Shown here piece by piece: positions 20,620-29,306 of a DNA stretch of 64,000 nucleotides. Under the pieces are notes generated by a model that ran no database searches, was not told where the DNA came from, and worked only from the letters and a program-made list of their open reading frames with translations. Made by a program: the position numbers and the translations under genes. Each line of letters opens with the position of its first letter. Position 1 is the stretch's first letter. Origin of the DNA: Saccharothrix tamanrassetensis (GTDB lineage Bacteria > Actinomycetota > Actinomycetes > Mycobacteriales > Pseudonocardiaceae). The stretch spans positions 1 through 64,000 of the forward strand of contig NZ_JACHJN010000012.1 of NCBI RefSeq assembly GCF_014203665.1. Reading direction: 5' to 3'.

Positions 20620-21730
20620 ACCAGCACCTCTTGAAGACTGGCTGCGCGACTATTACTTCGAGGCGTCGACAGACATCAGCTCTAGCGGAGTAGAGCCGTA
20701 TGACTTCGCACAGCTCCGCTCGCTACTCGGGATCGAGCCAGAAGAGTTGGACCGCGTGTCGTTCAGAGACAGTCCATCGGCTGGCTCGTTAGAGCTCCGG
20801 TCGCTCATCGCGAGCCGGTGGGGTTCGGGGGCGGCGTCGGAGGTGATCGTTGCCAACGGTTCGACGGAGGCTCAACTTCTGGTATTTGCCTCGATCCTTG
20901 GCCCGGGTGATGAAGTGGTCGTCGTTGAGCCCGCATACCACTCGCTGATTTCGACCGTGGATGCCCTCGGCTGCCGTGTCAGGCGATGGCATCTGCGATC
21001 CGAAGAGCAGTTCCAGCCGGATCTCGAAGAGCTGCGGCGGCTCGTCACCGCACGCACCAAAATGATCGTCGTCAACTTCCCGCACAACCCGACCGGCGTC
21101 ACTTTGACCCACGCGGAGCAGCGTGAACTAGTGGAGATCGCGCAGCGGTATGGCTCCTATCTGCTCTGGGACGGGGCGTTCGAGGACCTTGTCTACGATG
21201 CGCCGTCCCTCCCGGCCGTGTCTATACTTTACGACCGGGGAATCAGTTTCGGGACACTGTCGAAGTCATACGGGCTGCCTGGCTTGCGGCTCGGTTGGGC
21301 TATCGGCCCATCGGAAATCGTGAAGCACTGTGTGACGACACGCGACTACACCACGTTGGCATTGTCTCCCCTCGTTGAGTTCGTAGCCCGTCAGGTAGTT
21401 GCCTCGGCGGATCGCCTGCTCCTCCCACGGCTTCAGGTGGCGGCCCGTAACCGCGAAGTCGTCGACGAGTGGATGGGCGCACACCAACGAGTTGTCTCGT
21501 ACGCGCGGCCGGCGGCCGGTGTGGTCGTATTCCCCCGACTCCGCTCGATACCGGATACGATAGCGTTCTGTCACCGGCTTATGCGTGAGCACGGGGTTCT
21601 GCTCGTGCCCGGTGAGTGTTTTCACCATCCCGGCCATGTGCGACTCGGTTTCGGTGGCGACAGCGTCGATCTGGCTAGAGGGCTGCACGCGTTCTCCGAA
21701 CTGCTCTCGGAAAGCGAGGGCTCGTCATGA
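20609..21730 (+). CDS. vioD: PLP-dependent capreomycidine synthase (VioD/OrfR-like)
   Basis: 373 aa, fold type I aminotransferase-like. GTG 20609 is chosen because GGGAGG lies 5 nt upstream and the resulting start VLFRPAPLEDWLRDYYF matches the beginning of VioD-type enzymes. The PLP lysine is K219 in GTLSKSYGLPGLRLGW; the cofactor-binding NFPHNPTG is present. The family removes the 3-hydroxyl of (3S)-hydroxyarginine as water and closes the guanidine onto C3, giving (2S,3R)-capreomycidine. The pairing with the VioC-like gene is the same as in viomycin and streptothricin clusters. Here it most likely feeds one NRPS A domain, or a later streptolidine-type conversion whose genes are not seen. Confidence 0.88.
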   Translation: MLFRPAPLEDWLRDYYFEASTDISSSGVEPYDFAQLRSLLGIEPEELDRVSFRDSPSAGSLELRSLIASRWGSGAASEVIVANGSTEAQLLVFASILGPGDEVVVVEPAYHSLISTVDALGCRVRRWHLRSEEQFQPDLEELRRLVTARTKMIVVNFPHNPTGVTLTHAEQRELVEIAQRYGSYLLWDGAFEDLVYDAPSLPAVSILYDRGISFGTLSKSYGLPGLRLGWAIGPSEIVKHCVTTRDYTTLALSPLVEFVARQVVASADRLLLPRLQVAARNREVVDEWMGAHQRVVSYARPAAGVVVFPRLRSIPDTIAFCHRLMREHGVLLVPGECFHHPGHVRLGFGGDSVDLARGLHAFSELLSESEGSS

Positions 21731-21757
21731 CACATCCGATTTCCCACGCATCTGTCC

Positions 21758-23207
21758 GTAGGGCTTTGTTAGGTCGGGTGCTGGGCTGTGTCGCGGGTGT
21801 GATCTTCTTGATGGGTGGGGCCGGGGCAGATAGCGCTGGTTCGCCCGGTGATCGAGGACCTTGCTGCGGAGGTGTTCGGCGGCTTCGTTCGTCGTGAGCA
21901 GCGGGGCAAGGGCGAGTTGTATCTCCGTGGACTGTTGCTGGACGACAAGCGCAAGTCGAAGCAGCCCATATCCGAGCGCCTGGGTGTCGACCATCGGCAG
22001 CTCCAGCAGTTCGTCACGACCTCGACCTGAGACCACACCGAGGTCCGCCGACGATCGGCGGTGTGGGCGGCGGAGTTCGTCGACCCGGACGCGTTGGCCG
22101 CGGCCGACACCGGCTTTCCTGAGGACGGGACCTCCTCGCCGGGGGCGGCGCGGAGGTACTGCGGCGCCCTGGGCAAGCGGGGCACCTGCCAGGTCGGGGT
22201 CAGTGTGCACGCCGTCACCGACTGGGCCTCGGCCGCGCCGGATTGGCGGTTGTTCCTGCCCGAGTCCTGGGACGACACCAAGACCGACGACGAGTCGACA
22301 GCTGCGGAGATCGTCCGGAAGCGGACCCGCTGCGCGATCCCGGACCGGGTGCGGCACCGGGAGAAAAGGCGGACGGCAGCAAGTGGCGCCTGGCGCTGGA
22401 CATGATCGACGAACTGCTCGGCTGAGGCCTGCCGCAGCGGCCGGTAATCGCCGACGCCGCCTACGGCGACGCCACCGCCTTCCGCCAGGGCTGACCGGCT
22501 GCGGTCTGACCTCCACCAGCGTCCACCCCGCCGACACCGCCCCGGTCCCGCCGACCTGGCCCGGCACCGGGCGCCCGTCGATGAAGACGATTTTCCTCGA
22601 CAAGCCCGTCATCGCCAAGACCGTCGTGACGGCGGCCGGACGCTCGGCCGGGCGGTTCGTGGTCTGGCGCCACGGCTCCCTCAAGCACATCGGCAACCCG
22701 ACCGCGACCATGCGTTCCCGCTTCCTCGCGCTGCGGGTACGCCCGGCCGACTGCAACATCCCCAGCGCCTCCGACGGCAGCCTGCTCGAGTGGTGCTGGC
22801 TGCCGGCCGAATGGTCCACCGGCGAACCCGAACCCACCGACTACTGGCTGTCCGCCCTGCCCGCCGACATCCGGCTGCGCGACCTGGTCAGGATCGCCAA
22901 GATCCGCTGGCGCATCGAACACGACTACCGCGAGCTCAAGGACGGCCTCGGCCTGGACCACTTCGAAGGCCGCTCCTGGACCGACTGGCACCGCCACGTC
23001 ACCCTCGCCTCCGTAGCGCAAGCCATCTGCACGCAGCTGCGCCGCACCCCAAAGCCGCTGCGCAGGACTGACCCTCTACGCCGTCCTGCGCCAACTCCAG
23101 GCATAACTCGCGGCCTGGACCGGCATCTGCCACATCTGCCGACAACCAGTCCAGGCCACAGCCGACCCACAGAAGACCCAGGTCAACAGCACCTGACAAA
23201 GCCCTAC
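21758..23207 (+). mobile_element. Degenerate IS701-type insertion sequence with 17-bp terminal repeats
   Basis: Ends GTAGGGCTTTGTTAGGT (21758-21774) and, inverted, GTAGGGCTTTGTCAGGT (23191-23207), 16 of 17 matching. The element is 1450 bp. No clear target duplication flanks it. It starts 28 bp after the capreomycidine synthase stop, so it closes the right side of the biosynthetic locus. Confidence 0.85.
21815..23190 (+). pseudogene. IS701-family transposase, inactivated
   Basis: Pieces of one DDE transposase are spread over three frames. N-terminal part: 21815-22030, ending at a TGA (22028-22030) where the next residues would continue DHTEVRRR. Middle: 22061-22405 (AVTDWASAAPDWRLFLPESW). C-terminal part: about 22,580-23,070 (RIAKIRWRIEHDYRELKDG, DHFEGRSW). 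At least one nonsense change and several frameshifts separate them, so no active transposase is made. Confidence 0.8.
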
Positions 23208-23345
23208 TAGTCGCGGATGCCAGAACCCGCCGACAGTGCTCAAGGCTGCGCCAACCGGGCGTATCTCGGGCCTTTCCTGTCATCGCGACGAGGACACCTC
23301 GTCATCTCAGAGTCCAGCATCAGCTCCGACGTCGAGAGCCGCGCC

Positions 23346-25245
23346 ATGACCGTGTCTACCTTGTCACGTCCCACCACGCTCGCCGAGTGGATCGCCGCCA
23401 CCGCCGCACCGGGCATCCCTGCGATGGATGCTGCTCCTGTGGGGAGTCTGCGGTTCCTGTTCTACGGTCGAGCCTCCACCCGCGAACACCAGGCACCAGG
23501 ACCCGCGCACCTCCCGGGCATGGCAACTGGACATCGGCCGCAGACTCACCCGAGAGCACGGCGTGATCGTGGGCGAGTACTTCGAAGTCGGATGCTCCCG
23601 GCAGGTCCCATGGCACCTGCGGCCTCGGGCCGCGGCAATGCTGCGCTACATCGCGGCCAACGCGGACCGGGTCGACGCGTTGGTGGTCGGCGAGTACGAG
23701 CGCGCCTTCCTCGACGGCGCCCAAGTCCGAGAACTCCGGGCTGTGCTGGAGCGGTACGGAGTGCAGCTGTGGTTGCCGGAGGCCGAAGGGCCGGTGGACT
23801 TCGACAACCCCACGCACGAGGCACTGCTGGCGCTGCTCGCGAAGCGCTCCCTGACGGAGGTGCTGCGCTCCAGGCACCGGGTCGTCACCGCCATGCGCAT
23901 GCAGACCGTCGAGCAGGGCCGCTACCTTGGCGGCAGACCGCCCTACGGGTACCGACTCGTCGACGCCGGACCACACCCGAACCGGGCACTAGCGCGGCGC
24001 GGGGTGCGGCAGCAGCGGCTCCTCCCCAAACCGGGCACGGCGCCCGTGGTGAAACTGATCTTCTCCTTGCGTCTGTCCGGGCACAGCGCCGCGGGCATCG
24101 CCCGCCATCTCAACGAACAGGCAGTGCCAAGCCCATCGCACGCGACCTCGGAACGCAACGCGGGTCGTGTCGATCCTGGCTGGTCGCTGCGCACCGTGGT
24201 GGAGATCCTGGGCAATCCGCGGTACACCGGCCACCAGGTGTGGAACCGCACCAGCGCCGACCGCGCCACCCGCTCGCCCAGTGGTCGACGCGCCAGCGTC
24301 CGCAACGAGCAGCACGCCTGGGCGATCTCGACCCGCATCGCCCACGTGCCACTGGTGTCCGAACAGGACTTCGTCACCGCTCAGACCATCCAGGCCACCA
24401 GACAGAGCAACAGTCGGGCCGACGACGACGGCGGTGAATACGTCTATCTGTTGGCAGGTCGACTCCAGTGCGGGTTGTGCGGGAGGAAGATGGACTCCCA
24501 CCGCTCCCACGGCCGCCCCGCCTACCGATGCCGCCACGGCCACACCACCGCCCACACGCGCCCCGCGGACACACCGCGCAACCTCTACCTCCGCGAAGAC
24601 CACCTGTTCGCCCGCATCGCCGCGCACCTCACCGCCGCAGGCATCGCCGACAACCCCGACGCCGACCACACCGCACAGCTGGTCGACGAGCTCGACCTGA
24701 CCTTCCGCTGCGATGCCGGCGGCGTCACTGTGCTCGACCGCACCACCACCCGAGCGCGCACACCACGCCGACGCCCCACACCACGACCGGCCCGGGCCTC
24801 GTCCTCGAACACCGGCCACGAAGCAGGCGGACAACTCCTCCTGGCCCTGAGCCATACGGTCGCCTCGGAAGCCGACCAGCCCGAGACACCCACATGCCAG
24901 AGCGACAGCGCAACGGCTCGGATCGCACACCACCCCATGCGACAACCTCGCCAGGCACAAACCCGCCCGAGCCGCCCCGCCGCGCCACAGCGACGGCACC
25001 ACCGCGCCAGGATCCACGGCACCGCCCTCAGCACCGCCCACTTCCGCGACGCTTCCCAGGCCCGCAGAGACGACCCATCGTCGTACGACAACCCGGACGG
25101 TCACCGTCACCAGGTCTCCGCGCGCAGAGCCGGGCGCCGCCCGCTCCTTCTGCCGTCACACCGGCATACCCCCCACGAGCGAGGCCCAACAGGTAGGCTC
25201 GACGCGATGCCGGAAACACGAAACCCCACGACGCAACCCAGCTGA
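23346..25245 (+). pseudogene. Large serine recombinase broken by a 7-bp tandem duplication
   Basis: The N-terminus (ATG 23346) reads to FYGRASTREHQ in one frame, carrying the catalytic Ser motif. It continues from DPRTSRAWQLD in the next frame to the stop at 25245. At the junction the 7-mer CACCAGG stands twice in tandem (23488-23494, 23495-23501); removing one copy restores the frame. The rest shows the recombinase domain (RPPYGYRLVDAGP), a zinc ribbon (CGLCGRKM) and a long Arg/Pro-rich tail. It resembles the intact integrase at 37,145 (same TSRxWQ and PHPN motifs), so both belong to one subfamily. Its 3' end is 28 bp from a candidate att site. Confidence 0.85.
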
Positions 25246-25273
25246 CCTGGAATTACATCGTGGGGCAAATTAT

Positions 25274-25292
25274 GTGTCCGAGGAGCGACTTG
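25274..25292 (+). other. Candidate left attachment site
   Basis: GTGTCCGAGG, three bases, then GACTTG: the same order and spacing as in the tRNA-Leu 3' end at 38883-38901, with 17 of 19 positions identical. The first 10 bp are a perfect match and could hold the crossover core. Confidence 0.5.
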
Positions 25293-25332
25293 TTCACTAT
25301 CCACACGGCTTGATCTAGCATGCGCAAGTGGC

Positions 25333-25366
25333 GCGAACGAACATCTTCGAGCCATGTTCAGTTCGC
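25333..25366 (+). ncRNA. Hairpin leader upstream of the reverse transcriptase gene
   Basis: GCGAAC-g-AACAT, a 9-nt loop, ATGTT-ca-GTTCGC: an 11-bp stem with a small internal asymmetry, 88 nt before the ATG. Many defence reverse transcriptases are encoded next to a structured template or effector RNA. Whether this hairpin is such an RNA, a leader structure or chance is open. Confidence 0.35.
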
Positions 25367-25454
25367 ATCGACTCCAGTAAACCGGATGCTGCTGAGCGTA
25401 GCCTCGCCCACCCCTGCTGGCGACAGATGAGTACACGTTTGAGATAATTTGCTG

Positions 25455-26984
25455 ATGGGTGCTGTTGACTGGCTTAGGGCGCTAGACATCGAGAAAGCCA
25501 CGGCGAATGTGCGTCACGAATTCACAGGCGACTGGCATCGTGATCCTTGGGGCTGGCCAGAGCTTGGGTTCTTGCTGGGCAAGAAACAGGATCTCTTTGT
25601 GGAGAATTGTAAGGCCGTCCGATCACGTCAAGTGTCCCTGATTGACGTTCCAAAGGAAAACTGGGGATCGAGACCGGCTGTGGTTCTAGATCCGCTGGAT
25701 AGGATTACTTACCAGGCGCTGATCGATCGACTCAGCGTTGATCTTATTGGCAAACTTAGCCCAAGTTCCTTTGGGTGGCGACTCCATGCAGTTGAACCGA
25801 AGAACGGAGTCTTCTCGCGTAACAAGACGCAGTGGAATCTCTATCGTGCGCATTTGAGCTCGCTAGCAGGTGTGTATCCTGTCGCTCTAAAGACAGATAT
25901 CGTGTCGTGTTTTGCGAGCATTCCGGTTCAAATGCTTGCCGATCAAATCGAAGAGCAGTCGTCATCGGGCGCAGTTTCTAAACGGCTCGTATCGATGCTG
26001 GAAGGCTTCAGTGAGATACCTGATCGATCGGGCATTCCTCAGCGCTCGACTGCGTCGTCAGCACTGGCAAACATGTTCCTAAGCGCTCTTGACGATGTCC
26101 TGCATGTATATGCGAAGCCGCTACCCCGGGTAATCAGTAGTAAGGTTAGATATGAAAGCTTCGCGCGATGGATGGATGATATATGGCTGTTCGTCAAAGA
26201 TCCGGGTATAGCCCGTCAAGCGCAGATAGACCTGCAGCAGGTTGCTCAAACGCTAGGGTTGAACCTCAACTCCGCAAAAACGGATGTGTTGGAAGGGTCG
26301 GATGTCGCAAAGGAGGCACGCGAGGTCGAACATAGTGCTGTTGACGGAGCGCTATTTGTCGGCAAGTCAAAGCCGCTCGAAGAACTTATTGAGAACGTTC
26401 TTGACTCACCTGAGAAGGCAAGCAGAACAGCGCTGAAATTCATGTCCAAGCGCATGCGCGATCATCGAATCAATTATCGAGTGCAAGATCTGCTTAGCTC
26501 TGCTAATCGAATGCCCCATGGTGCTGATGTTCTAGCACCATTGTTTAAAGAAAACTTTCACGCGGGGGACCTTCAGGATTGGTATCTTGAATATGTTAAT
26601 AGTCCCTGGGCGGCGTTTCAATGGTCCATTGCACAGTATGGCCGCATGTTCTCTAGTGGGAGGAAGCCACAAAAGAGGACGAGGGATTTTTTCGCACGGA
26701 TGGCTTCAGACGCCAACTCCTCACTTCCTCAACTGGCACTTTCATGCCAACGGCTTTCGGCTTGGGATCCCATTGAACTCCGTGCGATCGCGCGTTCATC
26801 TATGAGGAATATCAGCACGCCCCATTCTGTTCGCGTTATGGCGCTAGCTGCGCTGGGCGCTGGTGAGAAGCGTGCGACTATAAGAAAGTGGCTAGGGCAA
26901 ATTCAGGAAAACGATGCAACGCTTAAGATGCTAGAAGTGACCGACTTTCGTGCATTGAAGGTAATAGCGAGCTACGCGGACTGA
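25455..26984 (+). CDS. Reverse transcriptase, probable defence type
   Basis: 509 aa from ATG 25455; an in-frame TTG lies 6 nt upstream. RT motifs are clear. Motif A is TDIVSCF with Asp148. The GIPQRSTASSALANMFL block starts at residue 193. The catalytic pair is WMDD (239-242). LGLNLNSAKTDVL follows. There is no maturase or endonuclease domain, and about 240 residues of helical sequence follow the RT core, as in the Abi/DRT class of anti-phage RTs. Base composition is near 50% GC against about 70% around it, a sign of recent transfer. A hairpin leader precedes it and a membrane protein gene converges on it. Function in phage defence is inferred from family and location on a mobile element; I cannot assign a named subtype. 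Confidence 0.82.
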   Translation: MGAVDWLRALDIEKATANVRHEFTGDWHRDPWGWPELGFLLGKKQDLFVENCKAVRSRQVSLIDVPKENWGSRPAVVLDPLDRITYQALIDRLSVDLIGKLSPSSFGWRLHAVEPKNGVFSRNKTQWNLYRAHLSSLAGVYPVALKTDIVSCFASIPVQMLADQIEEQSSSGAVSKRLVSMLEGFSEIPDRSGIPQRSTASSALANMFLSALDDVLHVYAKPLPRVISSKVRYESFARWMDDIWLFVKDPGIARQAQIDLQQVAQTLGLNLNSAKTDVLEGSDVAKEAREVEHSAVDGALFVGKSKPLEELIENVLDSPEKASRTALKFMSKRMRDHRINYRVQDLLSSANRMPHGADVLAPLFKENFHAGDLQDWYLEYVNSPWAAFQWSIAQYGRMFSSGRKPQKRTRDFFARMASDANSSLPQLALSCQRLSAWDPIELRAIARSSMRNISTPHSVRVMALAALGAGEKRATIRKWLGQIQENDATLKMLEVTDFRALKVIASYAD

Positions 26985-27043
26985 ACTTCTTTATTGGTAG
27001 ACTCCAGATTTGATCGCTAAGTGGGGTCGTGAACTTAGTGATC

Positions 27044-27622
27044 TTACTTCGAGCTGCGCAGTCTGCGACGACGACTAGGTTCTACGCGCTGCAGGAGGTC
27101 CTGCTGCTGACGCTTCAGGGAAAGGAAAGTTTCAGAAATCTGCTCGCGGTAACCCTGTGGGAACTTGATTTGCGAGTTGATTATCGAATAGTCGTTCTGT
27201 TCCCAGTTTTTGATGAGTACCTCGTAGCTGGCAACGTGAGCGCAAAAGCGTAGGAATAGCGGAGGCATTTCATCGCCCACAAGTAGGTGCGATTTTGTAA
27301 CTATAATCTCGTACATTCTCCTGTTGGCTGGCATGATCACAGTGCTCATCCAACGTGTCCACTCCCGCTTCTCGTCTTCGGTGAGATCATAGTCAAATAG
27401 ATACCCTCCCTCCGGGCGAACCTGAATGCGAAATTGCTTCCACGCAACCTCTCCGGCCAGTGCGATGGAATAGAGAGGACCATAGAATTCGCCAAGTTGG
27501 GCGTTGATCCATTTGAGGCGTTCCTGGGCCTGATGAACTCTGTTGGTATTGATGTAAGCAAATAGTGCCGCCAGTACGGTTGCGCAAACTGTTGCACTTG
27601 CTGCTAGCCATGAAGCGTTCAC
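27044..27622 (-). CDS. Single-pass membrane protein of unknown function beside the RT
   Basis: 192 aa. GTG 27622 is preferred over the upstream GTG 27682 because GGAG stands 7 nt before it and the membrane segment then begins at once (residues ~4-22). The rest is soluble, predicted helical and charged: ERLKWINAQLGEFYGPLY then a basic C-terminus ending RRRRLRSS. The gene faces the reverse transcriptase with 59 bp between stops and shares its low GC, so they probably arrived together. A membrane effector for the RT is possible but speculative. I recognise no named family. Confidence 0.65.
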   Translation of the reverse strand: MNASWLAASATVCATVLAALFAYINTNRVHQAQERLKWINAQLGEFYGPLYSIALAGEVAWKQFRIQVRPEGGYLFDYDLTEDEKREWTRWMSTVIMPANRRMYEIIVTKSHLLVGDEMPPLFLRFCAHVASYEVLIKNWEQNDYSIINSQIKFPQGYREQISETFLSLKRQQQDLLQRVEPSRRRRLRSSK

Positions 27623-27861
27623 GGTATCTCCACGCGTTATGCTGTTGCCGTTGAGCGTAGTGTACAAGCTTCTGTCGGGCACGTGAATCGCTCGGGCAGG
27701 ATATGCTTCGGATGAGTCATCTCCTGGCCTGCGACTAGGCGGCGACTTTCAGATAGTATGTTCACGATTCCTAGTTTGGAGAGCTTCCACGGCGAACGGT
27801 TCGGTCAGGGTGCAGTACCAGTCAGCGAACACCGATCCCAGAAGAAAGGAATACTTGACAC

Positions 27862-28248
27862 GCTAAAACTTGCTCTTCCATCGAGAATCGCGATCACAAG
27901 TGGCTAACTCGTTGGATCGACGGTCGAGGCGACTATCGCCTCAACGAACGCCTGGGCTATCTTTTTGGAAGCCTCCCGGAATCATTGGGAAATGAACTCG
28001 TCACGGGGATTTACCCCATACCAGCGGGGCTCAAGTCTGCCGCTCCGAATGCAAGCCACATATGGGAATGCGCGACTGCCGTACGGAATAGTCTGGCGCA
28101 CGGATCGGAGACCGACGTCTCAACCCAGGTAATTCCAAGCCTTGCGGCTAGTGACGACGATATCTTTTGGAGATCTTCTTCAAGAGCTAGGTGTTCACAA
28201 CAGAACTTCATCAACGCAATCAAGCACGGTCATTGGGGCGTCATATAA
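27862..28248 (+). pseudogene. HEPN-like (ApeA-type) C-terminal relic
   Basis: An open frame without a plausible start after an upstream stop. It reads RLNERLGYLFGSLPESL and then RNSLAHG, the R-N-x-x-A-H-G signature of Apea-like HEPN domains found in abortive-infection proteins. The N-terminal part is missing. The flanks 27,683-27,860 and 28,249-28,376 hold nothing that I recognise. Low GC ties it to the reverse transcriptase block. It is probably the remains of a further defence gene. Confidence 0.45.
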
Positions 28249-28376
28249 CCATCTTCACGCTCCCGAACCTCACGACTTCCGGGTCACCTTATGTCGTCAC
28301 ATGCCATGCGCGTGTCATCCCAATAGGTGCAAATACTGCATAGTTTCGTCACTGCATTCAGTTGGAGGAGGAGGCG

Positions 28377-28592
28377 GTGAAGATGTGGAGTGCTTTGAGC
28401 ATCGACGTGGGCGGGATCGTGTTGTTCCTCGTCTGGTTGGTGTTGCCTCCGCTCTACGTCGTCGCCCTTGGTCGGCGGTATGTGCGGCAGTGCGTGGAGA
28501 GCGCTGCGGCGGCTGTTTGGGCGCGGGAAGAGCTTCTGGCTGCGCTTGAGGGGCCGTCGTCTGTTGGTCGGCATCGTATGGAGGGAACGTGA
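28377..28592 (+). CDS. Small single-pass membrane protein
   Basis: 71 aa from GTG 28377, behind an unusually purine-rich GGAGGAGGAGG; ATG 28383 is an alternative start. One hydrophobic stretch covers residues ~10-30 (VGGIVLFLVWLVLPPLYVVAL), followed by a basic turn and a short cytoplasmic helix. Its stop overlaps the next ATG (TGATG), so the two are coupled. Small membrane proteins of this kind are usual in conjugative actinomycete elements, where some aid spread through mycelium; the role here is not established. Confidence 0.65.
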   Translation: MKMWSALSIDVGGIVLFLVWLVLPPLYVVALGRRYVRQCVESAAAAVWAREELLAALEGPSSVGRHRMEGT

Positions 28593-28972
28593 TGGGCATA
28601 GCGGCTGTGACGGCTTCGGTGGAGTCCGGGGACGGCGTGACGGAGGAGCAGGTGGCGGAGGCTCGGCGTGCTGCGGGGTTCCTCAGTTCTGAGGTGTATG
28701 ACCCGGCGGTGGTGGACATGGTCATGGCGTCGGCTCCCAGCTTGTTCACTGTGGTGGAGTACGAGGTGGCGAACCCGGAGATCGCTCGGGTGATGGGCTA
28801 CGGGGTGTCTGCCGACGAGTGGGTGCACGTGGTGTCGGCGGATGGGAAGGCCTGCGGCACGTTCGAGACGGCGGAGGAAGCGCTCAAGCCTTACGGCAAG
28901 TCGGACGAGGTGGCGGCGCGGGTTGTGTGGGTGACGCCTGACTTGGTGGTTCAGAAGTTGCTCATGAGGTAG
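28592..28972 (+). CDS. Hypothetical protein of the integrative element
   Basis: 126 aa starting at ATG 28592, overlapping the stop of the membrane protein gene by 1 bp. Soluble and acidic, with the segment VMGYGVSADEWVHVVSADG followed by a helix ending in KLLMR. I recognise no domain. The gene has the GC-rich codon use of the element backbone rather than the AT-rich use of the reverse transcriptase block, so it belongs with the backbone. A strong terminator follows 36 bp after its stop. Confidence 0.65.
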   Translation: MGIAAVTASVESGDGVTEEQVAEARRAAGFLSSEVYDPAVVDMVMASAPSLFTVVEYEVANPEIARVMGYGVSADEWVHVVSADGKACGTFETAEEALKPYGKSDEVAARVVWVTPDLVVQKLLMR

Positions 28973-29007
28973 GGGCACCGTTCCGCTGTTGGAGTGGGTG
29001 GGACGGG

Positions 29008-29054
29008 ACGGCTGTGGGCGGTGCATCTTTGGATGTGCCGCCCACAGCCGTTTT
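29008..29054 (+). terminator. Strong intrinsic-type terminator
   Basis: ACGGCTGTGGGCGG (29008 on) pairs with CCGCCCACAGCCGT (to 29051) around a partly paired loop. TTTT follows. It ends the two-gene unit before it. Confidence 0.75.
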
Positions 29055-29135
29055 GTGCACGTCGGGACGGGGTTACGGGTACGCGTCCCAGTGTCCCGAA
29101 GGGGTGTTTGCGCTGTTCAGTGCGGATTTGAGAGG

Positions 29136-29162
29136 TGTCCCGCGATGGTGGTCGGCGGGACA
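29136..29162. promoter_or_regulatory. Inverted repeat TGTCCCGC/GCGGGACA
   Basis: Two perfect 8-bp arms separated by 11 bp. Single TGTCCCG or CGGGAC motifs also occur at 29062-29068, 29092-29098 and 29165-29170. The cluster of related half-sites before a regulator gene suggests operator sites. Confidence 0.45.
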
Positions 29163-29232
29163 CGCGGGACGGCTGCGGGGACGCCTATCTGATCTCTACG
29201 GGCATGGCTTGGAATCAAGTACGCCTGGGCAT

Positions 29233-29288
29233 GTCAGACTGAAATCAAGAGGTGGTCAGCGCTCAGTCAGCTCTGATCTTGGTCTGAC
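29233..29288. promoter_or_regulatory. Long interrupted inverted repeat before the HTH/Nudix-like gene
   Basis: GTCAGAC (29233-29239) and GTCTGAC (29282-29288) are perfect arms. Inside them AATCAAGA faces a degenerate TGATCTT. It ends 18 bp before the preferred ATG 29307, so it could bind a repressor or fold in the mRNA. Confidence 0.4.
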
Positions 29289-29306
29289 GTGATGGGAGGC
29301 GGGGCT

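Noticed and set aside
677-21730. Enduracididine pathway (MppP/Q/R-type)
   Set aside because: The PLP enzyme matches the VioD/OrfR start and active-site pattern rather than MppP, and no MppR-like acetoacetate-decarboxylase-fold protein is present.
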